A stretch of DNA of 28,476 nucleotides from NCBI RefSeq assembly GCF_937952055.1, contig NZ_CALFYO010000024.1, forward strand, positions 1-28,476, written 5' to 3'. The translations under genes and the position numbers were made by a program. Every line of letters begins with the position of its first letter. Position 1 is the first letter of the stretch. Shown here piece after piece: positions 26,401 through 28,476 of the stretch. The stretch is from an uncultured Piscinibacter sp. (GTDB lineage Bacteria > Pseudomonadota > Gammaproteobacteria > Burkholderiales > Burkholderiaceae_C). Under the pieces are notes generated by a model that did no database searches, was not told the origin of the DNA, and saw nothing but the letters and a program-made list of their open reading frames with translations.

Positions 26401-26843
26401 GAGACCCAGGTCAGCACCCCGTCGACGTCGGTTTCCCAGAGCCAGTCGCTGCCGGCGGCGCCGGCCCTGCGCACGCGCTCTGCCAGAGCGCGCAGCCGCA
26501 ACTCGGCCTGGCGCGACTCGAGCAGGGCCGAGGCGAGGGCTGCCAGGTCGGCGAGCGCCTCGCCCGAGGCACTCTTTGCGCTGAGCACCTGCAGACTGCC
26601 GACCGGTCGCCCCGCTGCGTGCAGTGCGATCGACAGCGCGGCGCCTTCCGGCCAGTCGCCTGCGTCGGAGCAGATCAAGTGACGCTCTTGCCCGTCGTCG
26701 ATGAGCACTGCGACTCGCGCCGCGTGGAGTTGCCGGCAGGCGCTGCGCGCCACGGCCTGCAACGCCTGCGTCAGCTGAGGTGCAGCGGCAAGCTGCACTT
26801 CGGCCAGCGGCGATGGACCCTCGGCCTGCGCGTTCTCGGCCAT
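23415..26843 (-). CDS. Hybrid sensor histidine kinase with GAF-like and five PAS domains
   Basis: This 1142-residue protein appears cytoplasmic, with no clear membrane segment. In order: a GAF-like domain (about residues 20-115); PAS 1 (125-245, DWLWETDVDGVLTWVSDSVEAHTGW); PAS 2 (250-365); PAS 3 (375-490, LWFVVDRDDNYLLCSDEN); PAS 4 (495-625); PAS 5 with PAC (630-755, GVWDYDEDTEQVFYSPRWKELLG); HisKA with His778 (FLSRMSHEMRTPLN); HATPase_c with N-box NMVSNAVKYN, EDTGSGL and GSGLGLVI; and a C-terminal receiver with Asp1070 (VLVLDANLPDMNG) and the lysine of WTKP. It has no Hpt domain or DNA-binding output, so it may pass phosphate to a separate Hpt protein or act inhibitorily. The ATG lies 2 nt after the stop of the cyclase-FHA gene. 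Its ligand is unknown. Confidence 0.9.
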   Translation of the reverse strand: MAENAQAEGPSPLAEVQLAAAPQLTQALQAVARSACRQLHAARVAVLIDDGQERHLICSDAGDWPEGAALSIALHAAGRPVGSLQVLSAKSASGEALADLAALASALLESRQAELRLRALAERVRRAGAAGSDWLWETDVDGVLTWVSDSVEAHTGWPAARQIGMHSMKLNRPPPGDAERESWDRYRQQRAARHPFRDGIGERDTAHGTMLVAMSGQPRFDADGRFAGYHGAARDVTAEVARRDLAQRAQNLQLQAMEAARAGIMISGPDGRVQMSNAAWQRHVGRFGKTDEATWESLVRAMAYSGAYPDALGREEEFIAWRLSLASPTATPHELRFEDRHVLVSDLRLPDGSTVHLSIDISERYRAEQQRRIAESRMSAVLRAVPDLWFVVDRDDNYLLCSDENHPLLIEPFERQRGRPFGAVLPAPYDEQARRALARARSTGESQRLEYECTTRDGRRRVFEARVAPMTDGQVLYLTRDLTDRVHAAEQLRISEDLYRSVAATISDGLVVAGPNGRVLACNPSAGETLACDPAALQGKRLSELGYRLHDEQDRPLNPSNHPVYRVLSGGPDERDRALVLHRPDGCVRRVLLTARAMRYAAGHEARSCLVTLRDVTAEHTAAQALAAAEVRWRFALEGAGDGVWDYDEDTEQVFYSPRWKELLGHADHEIGTSIKEWSRRIHPDDYKPVIQAILDYREGRTEHYETEHRLRHRDGHWIWVLDRGKIVERRDDGSPRRVVGTHTDITRLKQAEQALLDKQAAEMASRAKSEFLSRMSHEMRTPLNAVIGFSQLLRLQPDNATGKVVEYADHILRASEHLLGLVNEVLDLQRVEEGRTALQPQSIELAPFMESTLELLRPAALSQGIALTSQLPSGHWVRADARSLRQVLMNMVSNAVKYNRPGGWVAVSLPEAPPGRCVIAIEDTGSGLTDEQLARLFQPFERLGHETSDIEGSGLGLVITRGLIEQMGGTVSLSSVPGAGTLARIDLPAADGPGTVPAPLGEPEPPARETLAPGAPQLRVLYVEDNRINALLFEEAMRLLGGIELRIAESGAEALAMAESWVPQVLVLDANLPDMNGHALLGLLRRVPALASLPAFMCSADALPEDLDRARLAGFQDYWTKPIEMSKVSAALDSLRSTTPE

Positions 26844-26845
26844 CC

Positions 26846-27784
26846 TTAAAGATAGAGGTCGTGCGGCTGGGTGTCCGCAAACTTCATGACCTCGAAGCGG
26901 ACGCAGGGACCGTCGGCTTCGATGGGCGGCGCCCCCAGCCCGATGAGGCCGCTGCCGTGCAGTGTGCAGGTGCCGCGGCGCAGGCTGATGACCTCGGGAT
27001 CGTGATCGAAGCGCACGTAGGTACCGTTGTAGCTCAGGTCGGTGAGCTGGAACGTGCCGCCATGCCAGTCGATGCGTGCGTGCGAGCGCGACACGCGGGT
27101 GTCGTCGATGCAGTAGGTCACTTGCGGGCTGCGGCCGAGAACGACCGGCAGGCTGGTGCCGCTGTAGACGCGGTTGAGATCCTGCCAGACGAGGCGGATG
27201 CCCTCGGGCTCGGGTGCCGGGGCCATGTCGCCGAAGGCGGTGGCGGCGGTGTCGCCGGGGTTGCGTTGTGCCTCGAGCAGGTAGACATGCACCGGCTCGA
27301 CGCGGCCGCGCAGCTGCATGCGATCCAGGCTGCGAAAGCGCATGCGCTTGACCGGCGGCAGGCCCGCAAGCACCACGGAGGTGAGCAGCGTCTCGTTGTC
27401 GCCGGCGTGGTCGAGCAGGCGGGCGGCGACGTTGACGGCATCGCCGAAGACGTCGCCCGACATCTCCACGACCTCGCCGCAAGCCAGTGCCACCTGCACC
27501 TTCAGCGGCTGCGGCAGCGAGCTTCCGGGTCCGCCGATGCGCTCCATCGACTCGTGCATCTCGTCGGCCGCTTCCAGCGCGGCCGCGGGAGCGGTGAACA
27601 TCGCCATCAGGCCGTCGCCGAGTGTCTTGACAACCTGGCCCCCCAGGGCCTCGACGATGCGCGCGAGCAGTGCCACGCTCTGCGTGACCACCGCCGTGGC
27701 CTCGGCATTGCCCATCGACTCGTACAGCGAGGTGCTGCCGCGCAGGTCCGCGAAGAGGATGGTGCGTTCGACAATCTGGGTCAT
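26846..27784 (-). CDS. Class III adenylyl cyclase with C-terminal FHA domain
   Basis: The 312-residue soluble protein pairs a class III cyclase domain (about residues 5-170) with an FHA phosphothreonine-binding domain (about 212-300). All canonical cyclase residues can be placed: metal-binding Asp13 (LFADLRGST) and Asp57 (KTLGDG), adenine-selecting Lys53 and Asp111 (GDVFGD), and transition-state Asn118 and Arg122 (VNVAARL). ATP as substrate and real activity are therefore likely, as a homodimer. The FHA domain shows VVLGRSP, RVSRSHARI and LSYNGTYV. It is followed 2 nt later by the hybrid kinase gene and lies 111 nt after rpoD beyond a terminator, so it probably starts the two-gene unit. The partner of the FHA domain is unknown. 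Confidence 0.92.
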   Translation of the reverse strand: MTQIVERTILFADLRGSTSLYESMGNAEATAVVTQSVALLARIVEALGGQVVKTLGDGLMAMFTAPAAALEAADEMHESMERIGGPGSSLPQPLKVQVALACGEVVEMSGDVFGDAVNVAARLLDHAGDNETLLTSVVLAGLPPVKRMRFRSLDRMQLRGRVEPVHVYLLEAQRNPGDTAATAFGDMAPAPEPEGIRLVWQDLNRVYSGTSLPVVLGRSPQVTYCIDDTRVSRSHARIDWHGGTFQLTDLSYNGTYVRFDHDPEVISLRRGTCTLHGSGLIGLGAPPIEADGPCVRFEVMKFADTQPHDLYL

Positions 27785-27804
27785 GCGGTGGCGCGACGAC
27801 GCTG

Positions 27805-27819
27805 GAAGCCCGAAAGTTT
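27805..27819 (-). promoter_or_regulatory. Weak candidate -10 region for the cyclase-kinase operon
   Basis: The minus strand reads ACGATAAACT about 25-30 nt before the cyclase ATG, giving TAAACT (4 of 6 to the -10 consensus). The -35 position reads TCGGAA, a poor match. It resembles the sigma-28 -10 (CGATAA) only in part, without its TAAA -35. Confidence 0.25.
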
Positions 27820-27845
27820 ATCGTTTCGACAGATGCCTTCCGACG

Positions 27846-27870
27846 AAAAAAGGCCCCTTGCGGGGCCCTT
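27846..27870 (-). terminator. Rho-independent terminator of rpoD
   Basis: On the minus strand GGCCCC-GCAA-GGGGCC is followed directly by TTTTTT. The hairpin lies about 30 nt after the rpoD stop and has a stable GNRA-type tetraloop. Flanking CGAC/GTCG extends the symmetry. Confidence 0.9.
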
Positions 27871-27895
27871 TGTCGCGGCATTCGCACCGTTCGTC

Positions 27896-28476
<581 letters not shown>

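Noticed and set aside
27800..27840. Sigma-28 (flagellar) promoter before the cyclase gene
   Set aside because: CGATAA resembles part of the -10, but no TAAA -35 occurs 15 nt upstream.

Overview
The window is about 28.5 kb of GC-rich (roughly two-thirds G+C), densely coded bacterial chromosome. Protein sequences and gene neighbourhoods (rpsF-priB-rpsR-rplI-dnaB, hemH/hslR/grpE-dnaK-dnaJ, a TctCBA/TctDE tricarboxylate module with a Bug-type binding protein) suggest a betaproteobacterium of the order Burkholderiales, probably near the Rubrivivax/Leptothrix/Piscinibacter group. That placement is an inference from reading sequence, not from a search. Both ends cut through housekeeping genes: clpB on the left (+ strand, C-terminal half) and rpoD on the right (- strand, C-terminal part). 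I see no tRNA, rRNA, insertion sequence, CRISPR array or phage gene, and no gene-free stretch longer than about 165 bp.

Layout. 1-4.9 kb: the end of clpB, a convergent uncharacterised protein with a roadblock-like C-terminus, nadB, and a convergent small multidrug resistance pump. 4.95-9.2 kb (+): the ribosomal/replication cluster rpsF-priB-rpsR-rplI, a strong terminator, dnaB, then a PA0069/Rv2578c-type radical SAM gene whose start is overlapped by a near-perfect LexA (SOS) box. 9.2-19.1 kb (-): a long co-directional run, in transcription order tctD-tctE-hslR-grpE-dnaK-dnaJ-response regulator/TPR-eptA. 19.2-22.2 kb (+): tctC-tctB-tctA, divergent from tctD across a region with a perfect 14-bp palindrome. 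22.3-28.5 kb (-): hemH, a five-PAS hybrid histidine kinase, an adenylyl cyclase-FHA protein, and rpoD with its terminator.

How the genes fit together. GrpE, DnaK, DnaJ, ClpB and HslR form a heat-shock set; sigma-32-like promoters can be proposed before grpE and dnaK. TctD/TctE probably sense tricarboxylates and activate the divergent TctCBA importer. This module lies between hemH and hslR-grpE, genes I recall as neighbours in many Burkholderiales, so it may be an insertion. The cyclase-FHA and hybrid kinase genes are 2 nt apart and form a probable signalling pair.

The most promising items for follow-up are the SOS box on the radical SAM gene (with a possible leaderless start), the CTG start of priB, the cyclase-FHA/five-PAS kinase pair, the REC-TPR protein downstream of dnaJ, and the structured dnaK-dnaJ intergenic RNA.
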